NCBI GenBank assembly: GCA_036269915.1
Contig: DATBDM010000234.1
Location: 1-13,777 of the forward strand
Source of the DNA: DATBDM01 sp036269915
Lineage (GTDB): Bacteria > Actinomycetota > Thermoleophilia > Solirubrobacterales > Solirubrobacteraceae
Direction of reading: 5' to 3'
Length of the DNA stretch: 13,777 bases
Each line of letters opens with the position of its first letter. Positions within the stretch are counted from its first letter, which is position 1. Below are positions 6,654-13,777 of this stretch, piece by piece. The notes below the pieces were generated by a model. It had not been told where the DNA came from, did not search any database, and worked only from the letters and a program-made list of their open reading frames with translations. The translations under genes were made by a program, and so were the position numbers.

Positions 6654-7550
6654 ATGAGCCTCGATCACCCGCTGAACCGACTCGGACGCCGCCGCCCGGC
6701 CGGCCGTCCCCGGTTCGCCTCGCTGCGCCGGCCCCGCCGGCCGAGCCCGCCGCGCGCCCGGCTGATCCTCGCCGTCGTCGCGGCCCTCGCCGTGCTCGGC
6801 GGCGGCTACGCGCTGCTGCGCAACTCGAGTTTCGTGCGCGTCACCGAGGTCCGGGTCACGGGCGTCGACTCGAGCGCCGAGCCGCGGATCGACCAGGCGC
6901 TCGACGCCACCGCGCGCAGCATGACCACGCTGCACGTCCGCGAGGACGCCCTGCGCCGCGCCGTCGCCGGCTTCCCCTCGGTCGCGGGGCTGCGCATCGA
7001 GACCCACCTTCCGCACGCGATGACCATCGAGGTGATCGCGCGCCGGCCCGTCGCCGCCCTCGTCGCCGGCGACCAGCGGCTCGCCGTCAGCGCCGACGGC
7101 CGCCTGCTGCGCGACGTCCAGGACACGATCGGGCTGCCCGCCATCGCCCAGGACGCGCTGCCCGCGGGGCTCACCGTCAGCGCCCCCCGGATCCGCGCGG
7201 CCCTGGCCGTCGCGAACGCGGCGCCCGAGCCGCTGAGCAAGCGCGCCGAGCGGATCGTCTACGCGCCGAAGGGGCTCACCGTCCAGCTCCTCGACGGGCC
7301 CCCGCTGATCTTCGGCGACGGCTCCCAGGCGGCCGCCAAGTGGGCCGGCGCGGCCCGGGTCCTGGCCGACCCGACCTCCCAGGGCGCGACGTACCTCGAC
7401 CTGCGCGAGCCGGGCCGCGTGTCCGCCGGCGGGCTCGGCCCGGTCGACGGCGAGGACCCCATGGGCGACGCCGAGCAGCCGGTTCCCGGGGCGACCGCGA
7501 CGCCGGTCCCGACCCCCGCGGCGACCACTACGCCATACTCTCAACCATAG
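6654..7550 (+). CDS. ftsQ: FtsQ, POTRA-domain cell-division protein
   Basis: Bitopic membrane protein of the divisome that links early and late division proteins (FtsQ/DivIB family). The 298-residue product has a short, very basic cytoplasmic N-terminus (1-36), one transmembrane helix (about 37-55, LILAVVAALAVLGGGYALL), then a POTRA domain starting near NSSFVRVTEVRVTGV (57-71). The FtsQ/DivIB beta domain follows, and the last ~28 residues form a Pro/Thr/Ala-rich tail. The ATG at 6654 is the only plausible start between the murC stop and the helix; other starts in frame lie inside murC. I see no good ribosome binding site, which is unusual next to the strong site of murG. The gene lies 92 nt after murC and 179 nt before ftsZ. 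Sequence conservation in this family is low, so the call rests on topology plus position. Confidence 0.88.
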   Translation: MSLDHPLNRLGRRRPAGRPRFASLRRPRRPSPPRARLILAVVAALAVLGGGYALLRNSSFVRVTEVRVTGVDSSAEPRIDQALDATARSMTTLHVREDALRRAVAGFPSVAGLRIETHLPHAMTIEVIARRPVAALVAGDQRLAVSADGRLLRDVQDTIGLPAIAQDALPAGLTVSAPRIRAALAVANAAPEPLSKRAERIVYAPKGLTVQLLDGPPLIFGDGSQAAAKWAGAARVLADPTSQGATYLDLREPGRVSAGGLGPVDGEDPMGDAEQPVPGATATPVPTPAATTTPYSQP

Positions 7551-7729
7551 GGTGAGAATGACCCATTCCTTGACCTCGGGTCGAGGGTTGGCGGTTGTGC
7601 AACGGATCTTGCCGAGGTTCGACCACGTTGACATCGGGAAGGAAATCCCCCTACCGTGCAGGAATCCGCGGCCCGACGAGCGCCGCTAGAAACGCTCGAC
7701 TATAAGTAGAGGTCCGGACGGAACCCGTT
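7551..7729 (+). other. ftsQ-ftsZ intergenic and ftsZ leader region
   Basis: This 179-nt gap has visibly lower GC than its surroundings and holds the ftsZ promoter (7628-7657). Other elements are weaker: TAGGGT at 7548-7553 overlapping the ftsQ stop, TTGACC at 7570-7575 without a good -10, a small hairpin CCTCG-GGT-CGAGG (7574-7586), and TATAAG at 7701-7706, which could serve as a second -10. Just before the ATG is a modest ribosome binding site (GGACGGA, about 7 nt upstream). No open reading frame or known riboswitch is seen. Confidence 0.6.
7628..7657 (+). promoter_or_regulatory. Probable ftsZ promoter (TTGACA-N18-TACCGT)
   Basis: A consensus -35 hexamer TTGACA (7628-7633) is followed after 18 nt by TACCGT (7652-7657), matching the TANNNT -10 pattern of actinobacterial housekeeping promoters. 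Transcription would start near 7664, giving a leader of about 65 nt before ftsZ. This is the clearest promoter in the window. Confidence 0.7.
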
Positions 7730-8809
7730 ATGGAAGCTGGCTCTTATCTCGCAGTGATCAAGGTCGTCGGTGTCGGCGGCGGTGGCATCAACGCCGTGAA
7801 CCGGATGATCGATGCCGGGCTCTCGGGCGTGGAGTTCATCGCGTGCAACACCGACGCCCAGGCGCTCCAGATGACGGACGCCGACGTCAAGCTCAACATC
7901 GGGCACCAGCTCACCAAGGGCCTGGGCGCCGGGGCGAACCCCCAGATCGGCCAGGGCGCGGCAGCCGAGTCGCGCGACGAGATCAAGGAGGCGCTCAAGG
8001 GCGCGGACATGGTCTTCGTCACCGCCGGCGAGGGTGGCGGCACCGGCACGGGCGCCGCGCCCGTGATCGCCGAGATCGCCAAGAACGAGATCGGCGCCCT
8101 CACCGTCGGCGTCGTCACGCGGCCGTTCGAGTTCGAGGGCGGGCAGCGCTCGCGCCAGGCGCAGGAGGGCATCGACCGCCTGCGCGAGATGGTCGACACG
8201 CTGATCGTCATCCCGAACGAGAAGCTGCTCTCGATCGTCGAGCGGCGGACCAGCATCCTCGACGCGTTCCGCGAGGCCGACAACGTGCTGCGCCAGGGCG
8301 TCCAGGGCATCACCGACCTGATCACGATCCCCGGCCTGATCAACCTCGACTTCGCCGACGTCCGGACGATCATGGCCGACGCCGGCTCGGCGCTGATGGG
8401 CATCGGCTCGGCGACGGGCGAGTCGCGTGCGGCGGAGGCGGCGAAGGCCGCGATCTCGTCGCCGCTGCTCGAGGAGTCCGTCGAGGGCGCCAACGGCATC
8501 CTCTTCAACATCACCGGAGGTCGCGACCTCGGCCTGTTCGAGGTCAACGAGGCGGCGGAGATCATCCACTCCGCGGCCGACGCCGACGCGAACATCATCT
8601 TCGGCGCCGTGATCGACGAGGCACTCGGCGACGAGCTCCGCGTCACGGTCATCGGCACCGGCTTCGACCATGGCCGCGCGCGACCGCGCTCGGCCCGCGA
8701 GGAGGCGCGGACGTCGCGGCGCGACCGCGACGTGCGCATGGACGATCGCCAGCGGTCCTCGCTCGAGATCCGCGACGACGATCTCGACATCCCACCGTTC
8801 CTTCGCTGA
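7730..8809 (+). CDS. ftsZ: FtsZ, tubulin-like cell-division GTPase
   Basis: Cytoplasmic GTPase that polymerises into the Z-ring and recruits the divisome. The product has 359 residues. The N-terminus MEAGSYLAVIKVVGVGGGG leads into the first nucleotide-binding loop (GVGGGGIN, 14-21) and NTDAQAL. The tubulin signature GGGTGTG is at 102-108. The T7 catalytic loop NLDFAD is at 205-210; its aspartates complete the GTPase site of the neighbouring subunit. After the globular core (ending near VTVIGTGFD) comes a short linker of about 35 residues, rich in Arg and Asp, and a conserved C-terminal peptide DLDIPPFLR (351-359) that binds membrane-anchoring partners in other bacteria. The start is ATG with a modest GGACGGA site. 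The gene has its own promoter and is followed by a hairpin, so it may be transcribed alone. No sepF or yggS homologue follows, unlike many actinobacteria. Confidence 0.97.
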   Translation: MEAGSYLAVIKVVGVGGGGINAVNRMIDAGLSGVEFIACNTDAQALQMTDADVKLNIGHQLTKGLGAGANPQIGQGAAAESRDEIKEALKGADMVFVTAGEGGGTGTGAAPVIAEIAKNEIGALTVGVVTRPFEFEGGQRSRQAQEGIDRLREMVDTLIVIPNEKLLSIVERRTSILDAFREADNVLRQGVQGITDLITIPGLINLDFADVRTIMADAGSALMGIGSATGESRAAEAAKAAISSPLLEESVEGANGILFNITGGRDLGLFEVNEAAEIIHSAADADANIIFGAVIDEALGDELRVTVIGTGFDHGRARPRSAREEARTSRRDRDVRMDDRQRSSLEIRDDDLDIPPFLR

Positions 8810-8827
8810 CGGGCGCTCGCTGAACGC

Positions 8828-8852
8828 CCCCCGAGTTGCTCAGGCTCGGGGG
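8828..8852 (+). terminator. GC-rich stem-loop after ftsZ, probable terminator
   Basis: CCCCCGAG and CTCGGGGG form a perfect 8-bp stem around a 9-nt loop, beginning 19 nt after the ftsZ stop. No T-run follows, as with the hairpin at 1043-1072. It ends about 10 nt before the -10-like element of the next gene, so it probably separates the two transcription units. Confidence 0.5.
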
Positions 8853-8862
8853 CCGAGCGGCC

Positions 8863-8868
8863 GATAGA
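8863..8868 (+). promoter_or_regulatory. -10-like GATAGA before the GGDEF/HD-GYP gene
   Basis: GATAGA ends 6 nt before the ATG at 8875, so transcription from it would begin at about the A of the start codon. There is no ribosome binding site upstream of that ATG, which fits a leaderless mRNA. No good -35 is seen. Confidence 0.35.
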
Positions 8869-8874
8869 CCGCGC

Positions 8875-10884
8875 ATGGGCGCAACGGCCCCAGCGCGAAA
8901 CCGGCTCACCCCTCTCGCACGCGTCGCCTTCCTGGTCGGCGCCGCATGGCTGATCCTGCACGAGCTCCACGCGGTCCTCGACCCGTCGCTTGACGCCGGC
9001 CCGGTGTTCTCGCGCTACGCGCACGACGTGCTGCTGCTCGTGTCGAGCGGGCTGTGCCTGGCCGGCGGCCTGCGCCGCCGCGGCACCGAGCGCCTCGCCT
9101 GGCTGCTGATCGGCAGCGGCGTGCTCGCCTGGTCGCTCGGCGAGGTCTACTACACCGCCGTCCTGTGGGACGACTCCTCGCCACCGATCCCGTCGCTGGC
9201 CGACATCGGCTACCTGCTCTTCCCGCCCCTCGCGCTCGCGGGCGCCGTCCTGCTCCTTCGCGCCCGCGCCCGCGGGGTGCCGCGCCGGCGCTGGCTCGAT
9301 GGGTTCGCCGCCGCGCTGAGCGTCGCCGCCCTCAGCGCCGCGATCGTCTTCAACACCGTCCTGCACAGCGTCGCGGGCGACACCGCGGCCGTGGCGACGT
9401 CGCTCGCCTATCCGCTGTGGGACCTCATCCTGCTCGGCGTCTTCGTCGGCGCGCTGGCCGGGACCGGCTGGCGGCTCGACCGCACCTGGATGCTGCTCGC
9501 GACCGGCGTCTCGACCTTCTGGCTGGCGGACTCGCTCTACCTCGTCAAGACCGCGCAGGGGACGTATGAGTCCGGCGGCTGGTTCGACGCGGGCTGGTGG
9601 GCCGGCCTCACGCTGATCGCGCTCGCCGCCTGGCAGGGCGACCCGGCACCCGACAAGCGCCCGGCCGACGAGCGCCTGCGGGCGATCGCGCTGCCGCTCG
9701 GGTTCGGGATCGTCGGCCTCGGACTGCTGGTCTACGCCGGGATCGGCGCCGTCAACCCGCTCGCCGTCGGCCTCGCCGCCGCCTCGCTGCTGGCCGTGAT
9801 GGGCGGCACCGTCGTGGTCTTCGACGACAACGTCGTGATGCTGCGCGCGTCGCGCGACGAGGCGCTGACCGACGCCCTGACCGGGCTCGGCAACCGCCGC
9901 GCGCTGACGCGCTCGCTCGACGCGCGCCTGTCCGAGCTCACGCCGGAGCAGCCGCTGGTCCTCGCGCTCTTCGACCTCGACGGCTTCAAGCACTACAACG
10001 ACACCTTCGGCCACCCGGCCGGCGATGGGCTGCTCGTCCGCCTCGGCACCAGCCTGGCCGCCTTCATGGAGGGCCGCGGCGACGTGTTCCGCATGGGCGG
10101 CGACGAGTTCTGCGCGCTCTTCGAGGCCGGCGCCGACGGGGCGGAGCCGATCGTCCAGGGCGCCGCGCAGGCGCTGTCGGAGTACGGCGAGGGCTTCTCG
10201 GTGGGCTGCTCGCACGGCGCGATCGTGCTGCCGGGCGAGGCGGAGACCGCCGCCGAGGCGCTGCGGCTCGCCGACCAGCGCATGTACGCCAACAAGCACG
10301 CCGGCCGCGTCTCCGCCGGGCGCCAGACCGCCGACGCCCTGCTGCGCGCGCTCGCCGAGCGCGATCCCCACCTCGGCGCCCACACCGAGGCCGTCGAGCT
10401 CGCCGTCGCGACCGCCCGCCGGCTCGGGCTCCCCGCCGACGAGATCGAGCGCGTGCGCCACGCCACCGAACTGCGCGACGTCGGCAAGGTCGCCGTCCCG
10501 GACGCGATCCTCGGCAAGCCCGGCCCGCTGCGCGAGGAGGAGTGGGCCTTCGTCCGCCGCCATCCGGTGATCGGCGAGCGGATCCTCGGCGGCGCGCCCG
10601 CGCTGGAGCGCGTGGCGCCCCTCGTGCGCTCGAGCCACGAGCGCTGGGACGGCACCGGCTACCCCGACCGGCTGGCCGGCGAGGACATCCCGCTCGGCGC
10701 CCGGATCGTCGCCGTCGCCGACGCCTTCGCGGCGATGACCGCCGAGCGTCCCTACCGCGCCGCACGGACCCCGGCGCAGGCGCTCGTCGAGCTGCGCGAC
10801 TGCGCCGGAAGCCAGTTCGACGGCCGCGTGGTCGAGGCGTTCGCCGCCGCCCGCGCGACCCGCGGCGCCACCGTCCACGCCTAG
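8875..10884 (+). CDS. Membrane GGDEF protein with degenerate HD-GYP-like domain (putative c-di-GMP signalling)
   Basis: The 669-residue product has about ten hydrophobic segments in residues 13-320, forming a putative membrane sensor of unknown ligand; the phrase IPSLADIGYLLFPP lies in it. A GGDEF domain follows: DALTGLGNRR (from 333), DLDGFKHYNDTFGH (367-380) and an intact active site GGDEF (408-412), so diguanylate cyclase activity is plausible. A canonical RxxD inhibitory site before GGDEF is absent (GRGDVFRM). The C-terminal part (about 485-660) is HD-GYP-like: His503, KPGPL, RRHPVIGERIL, SHERWDGTGYP (587-597) and VADAFAAMTAERPYR. The HDIGK motif reads RDVGK (534-538), so a metal-binding His is replaced by Arg, and HHE reads SHE. 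The HD-GYP phosphodiesterase may therefore be inactive or altered. The ATG at 8875 is chosen over a TTG at 8836, which lies in the hairpin. It stands alone between ftsZ and the gcv operon. Confidence 0.85.
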   Translation: MGATAPARNRLTPLARVAFLVGAAWLILHELHAVLDPSLDAGPVFSRYAHDVLLLVSSGLCLAGGLRRRGTERLAWLLIGSGVLAWSLGEVYYTAVLWDDSSPPIPSLADIGYLLFPPLALAGAVLLLRARARGVPRRRWLDGFAAALSVAALSAAIVFNTVLHSVAGDTAAVATSLAYPLWDLILLGVFVGALAGTGWRLDRTWMLLATGVSTFWLADSLYLVKTAQGTYESGGWFDAGWWAGLTLIALAAWQGDPAPDKRPADERLRAIALPLGFGIVGLGLLVYAGIGAVNPLAVGLAAASLLAVMGGTVVVFDDNVVMLRASRDEALTDALTGLGNRRALTRSLDARLSELTPEQPLVLALFDLDGFKHYNDTFGHPAGDGLLVRLGTSLAAFMEGRGDVFRMGGDEFCALFEAGADGAEPIVQGAAQALSEYGEGFSVGCSHGAIVLPGEAETAAEALRLADQRMYANKHAGRVSAGRQTADALLRALAERDPHLGAHTEAVELAVATARRLGLPADEIERVRHATELRDVGKVAVPDAILGKPGPLREEEWAFVRRHPVIGERILGGAPALERVAPLVRSSHERWDGTGYPDRLAGEDIPLGARIVAVADAFAAMTAERPYRAARTPAQALVELRDCAGSQFDGRVVEAFAAARATRGATVHA

Positions 10885-10919
10885 CGTTCGCCACCGCCCG
10901 GAGGGCCCCGGAGCGCTGC

Positions 10920-10925
10920 TAGGGT
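10920..10925 (+). promoter_or_regulatory. -10-like TAGGGT before the gcv operon
   Basis: TAGGGT fits TANNNT and lies 13 nt before the gcvT ATG, in the 54-nt gap after the GGDEF gene. Transcription would start about 7 nt before the ATG. There is no ribosome binding site at the usual spacing and no clear -35. The gap is too short for a tandem glycine riboswitch. Confidence 0.4.
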
Positions 10926-10938
10926 CCGGCCGCGTCAG

Positions 10939-12018
10939 ATGGCCGCCGGACCGGACATCCTCAGGCGCACGCCGCTCTACGACCGCCACGTCGCCGCCGG
11001 CGCCCGGATCGTGCCCTTCGCCGGCTGGGAGATGCCGGTCCAGTACGCCGGCATCCGCGAGGAGCACGTCGCGGTGCGCCGCTCCGCCGGCGTCTTCGAC
11101 GTCTCCCACATGGGCGAGGTCGAGACGACCGGGCCCGACGCCGAGGCCTTCCTGCAGCACGTGCTCTCCAACGACGTGTCGAAGGTCGCCGAGGGCGGGG
11201 CGCAGTACTCGGTGCTCTGCCGCGAGGACGGCGGCGTGCTCGACGACCTCTTCAGCTACCGGCTGCCCGGCGGCCGCTGGCTGACGGTCACCAACGCCTC
11301 CAACCACCCGCGCGACCTCGACTGGATGCGCGCCCACGCGGGCGGCTTCGACGTCGCGCTGCGCGACCGGCTCGACGATCTCGCGATGCTCGCGGTCCAG
11401 GGACCCGAGGCGCGCGGGATCGTCGCGGCGCTGGCCGACGGCGACCTGCCGGGCCGCTTCAAGACGGCCACCCTGACGGTGGCCGGCGCGCCGGACGTGC
11501 TCGTCTGCGGCACGGGCTACACCGGCGAGGACGGCGTCGAGCTGCTCGTCGCCAACGAGCATGCCGGCGCGGTGTGGGACGCCGTCGTCGCCGGCGGCGC
11601 GACGCCGGCCGGCCTCGGCGCGCGCGACACGCTGCGCCTCGAGGTCTGCTTCCACCTCTACGGCAACGACCTGATGGAGTCGCGCGGCCCGATCGAGGCC
11701 GGTCTCGGCTGGTGCTGCAAGGAGGACACGGGCTTCGTCGGCGCCGACGCCGTCCGCGCCGTCCGCGAGGCCGGTCCCGCCGAGAAGCTGGTCGCCTTCG
11801 CCATGACCGGCCCGGGGATCGCTCGCCAGGGCAACGCCGTCGCCGGCGGCGGGGAGGTCACCTCGGGCACCATGTCGCCGTGCCTGCAGATCGGGATCGG
11901 GATGGCCTACGTACCCGTGGCGAGCAGCGAGCCCGGCACGCAGCTGGAGATCGACGTCCGTGGCAAGGTGCGCACCGCCGAGGTGCGCCCGAAGCCGCTC
12001 TACCGCAAGGAGTCCTGA
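10939..12018 (+). CDS. gcvT: GcvT, aminomethyltransferase (glycine cleavage T-protein)
   Basis: Cytoplasmic, tetrahydrofolate-dependent T-protein of the glycine cleavage system. It releases ammonia from the aminomethyl group carried on lipoyl-GcvH and forms 5,10-methylene-THF. The product has 359 residues, normal for the family. It starts with TPLYDRHVAAGARIVPFAGW, a typical GcvT beginning, followed by FDVSHMGEVETTGPDA. It shows REDGGVLDDL (95-104), whose aspartate pair matches the conserved catalytic region, and GLGARDTLRLE, with the conserved arginine, in the later half. The ATG at 10939 places the conserved TPLYDRH about 11 residues in. gcvH starts 1 nt after the stop, with its ribosome binding site inside gcvT, so the genes are very likely co-transcribed and coupled. 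Confidence 0.95.
   Translation: MAAGPDILRRTPLYDRHVAAGARIVPFAGWEMPVQYAGIREEHVAVRRSAGVFDVSHMGEVETTGPDAEAFLQHVLSNDVSKVAEGGAQYSVLCREDGGVLDDLFSYRLPGGRWLTVTNASNHPRDLDWMRAHAGGFDVALRDRLDDLAMLAVQGPEARGIVAALADGDLPGRFKTATLTVAGAPDVLVCGTGYTGEDGVELLVANEHAGAVWDAVVAGGATPAGLGARDTLRLEVCFHLYGNDLMESRGPIEAGLGWCCKEDTGFVGADAVRAVREAGPAEKLVAFAMTGPGIARQGNAVAGGGEVTSGTMSPCLQIGIGMAYVPVASSEPGTQLEIDVRGKVRTAEVRPKPLYRKES
12007..12012 (+). promoter_or_regulatory. Ribosome binding site of gcvH
   Basis: AAGGAG, within the last codons of gcvT, lies 7 nt before the TTG at 12020. It supports this unusual start codon over upstream in-frame starts that would place gcvH inside gcvT. Confidence 0.8.
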
Positions 12019-12019
12019 C

Positions 12020-12396
12020 TTGGCCGAGTACCCCGCCGATCTCAAGTACCACCCCGAGCACGACTGGGCCCGGATCGAAGGCGACACGGCGACGCTCGGG
12101 ATCACCTGGTACGGCCAGGACCAGCTCGGCGAGGTCGTCTTCTTCGACGCGCCCGAGGTGGGCGCGACGCTGACCAAGGACGCCTCCTACGCCGAGGTCG
12201 AGTCGGTCAAGGCGGTCTCGGACGTGATCGCCCCGCTCAGCGGCGAGGTCATCGAGGTCAACGACGCGCTCTCTGACTCGCCCGAGCAGATCAACGAGGA
12301 GCCCTACGGCTCCGGCTGGCTGGTCAAGATCCGCATCTCGGACGCCTCCGAGGCCGACGACCTGCTCGACGCCGAGACCTACGAGGGCAGCCTGAG

Positions 12397-12400
<4 letters not shown>
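12020..12400 (+). CDS. gcvH: GcvH, lipoyl carrier protein of the glycine cleavage system
   Basis: Small lipoyl-bearing carrier that shuttles the aminomethyl group from the P-protein to the T-protein and is re-oxidised by lipoamide dehydrogenase (not in this window). With the TTG start the product has 126 residues, standard for GcvH. It begins AEYPADLKYHPEHDWARIEG, the usual opening, and contains GITWYGQDQLGEVVFFDAP (27-45). The lipoylation site is ESVKAVSD, with Lys64 as the modified residue. The C-terminal part has PYGSGWLVKI, also typical. The start is TTG, 1 nt after the gcvT stop, with an excellent AAGGAG site. The stop overlaps the gcvPA start in TTGA (12397-12400). Confidence 0.95.
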
Positions 12401-13739
<1,339 letters not shown>

Positions 13740-13743
<4 letters not shown>

Positions 13744-13777
13744 GCGTGCTCAACGACAACCGCCTGCACGGCGATCC
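13740..13777 (+). CDS. gcvPB: Probable start of gcvPB, glycine decarboxylase subunit 2 (3' end outside window)
   Basis: An ATG overlapping the gcvPA stop (ATGA) opens a frame reading MSVLNDNRLHGD to the window edge, with a strong ribosome binding site. Twelve residues are too few to identify a family. The call rests on position: subunit 1 of a split P-protein is almost always followed by subunit 2, which carries the PLP lysine. No other gene is suggested by the sequence. Confidence 0.6.

Noticed and set aside
10885..10938. Possible glycine riboswitch before gcvT
   Set aside because: The gap is only 54 nt and shows no structure of the required size.
7744..12177. A 1477-codon open frame on the minus strand across ftsZ, the GGDEF gene and gcvT
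   Set aside because: It is a shadow of real genes on the other strand. High GC at third codon positions removes stops from antisense frames, and the translation is low-complexity Arg/Ala/Gly/Asp-rich without any recognisable motif.

Overview
The window is a very GC-rich, densely coding chromosomal segment that looks actinobacterial. The gene order ftsW-murG-murC-ftsQ-ftsZ, the actinobacterial look of FtsZ, the split glycine decarboxylase (GcvPA/GcvPB) and the repeat-type surface protein at the left edge together suggest the class Thermoleophilia (Solirubrobacter/Conexibacter relatives). That placement is an inference from gene content, not a database result. I see no mobile elements, CRISPR arrays, tRNAs or rRNAs, and no non-coding stretch longer than about 180 bases.

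Layout. Bases 1-1036 hold the 3' end of a putative secreted or surface protein with Ig-like and carboxypeptidase-regulatory-like segments. A strong hairpin (1043-1072) and a short inverted repeat (1099-1116) separate it from the division and cell-wall block: ftsW (1153-2556), murG (2450-3541, overlapping ftsW by 107 nt), murC (5230-6561), ftsQ (6654-7550) and ftsZ (7730-8809). The block is interrupted by a recQ-type helicase gene on the minus strand (3528-5165), which converges on and overlaps murG and is divergent from murC. ftsZ has its own well-formed promoter (TTGACA-N18-TACCGT) in a 179-nt leader region.

After ftsZ and a hairpin comes a gene for a ten-helix membrane protein with a GGDEF domain and an HD-GYP-like domain (8875-10884), probably involved in cyclic-di-GMP signalling. 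Its HD motif histidine is replaced by arginine. Bases 10939-13777 hold a glycine cleavage operon, gcvT-gcvH-gcvPA-gcvPB (the last truncated by the window), whose genes are 1 nt apart or overlap by 4 nt and use two TTG starts.

How the genes work together. MurC adds the first amino acid to UDP-MurNAc, MurG completes lipid II, FtsW polymerises it at the septum, and FtsQ and FtsZ organise the division site. The gcv genes break down glycine to CO2, ammonia and a methylene-tetrahydrofolate unit. Most of the window is ordinary core biology. The points most worth a second look are the degenerate GGDEF/HD-GYP fusion, the antisense recQ with a Tudor-like tail inside the division cluster, the long ftsW/murG coding overlap, and repeated -10-like TA motifs placed only 6-13 nt before start codons, which suggest leaderless or near-leaderless transcripts.
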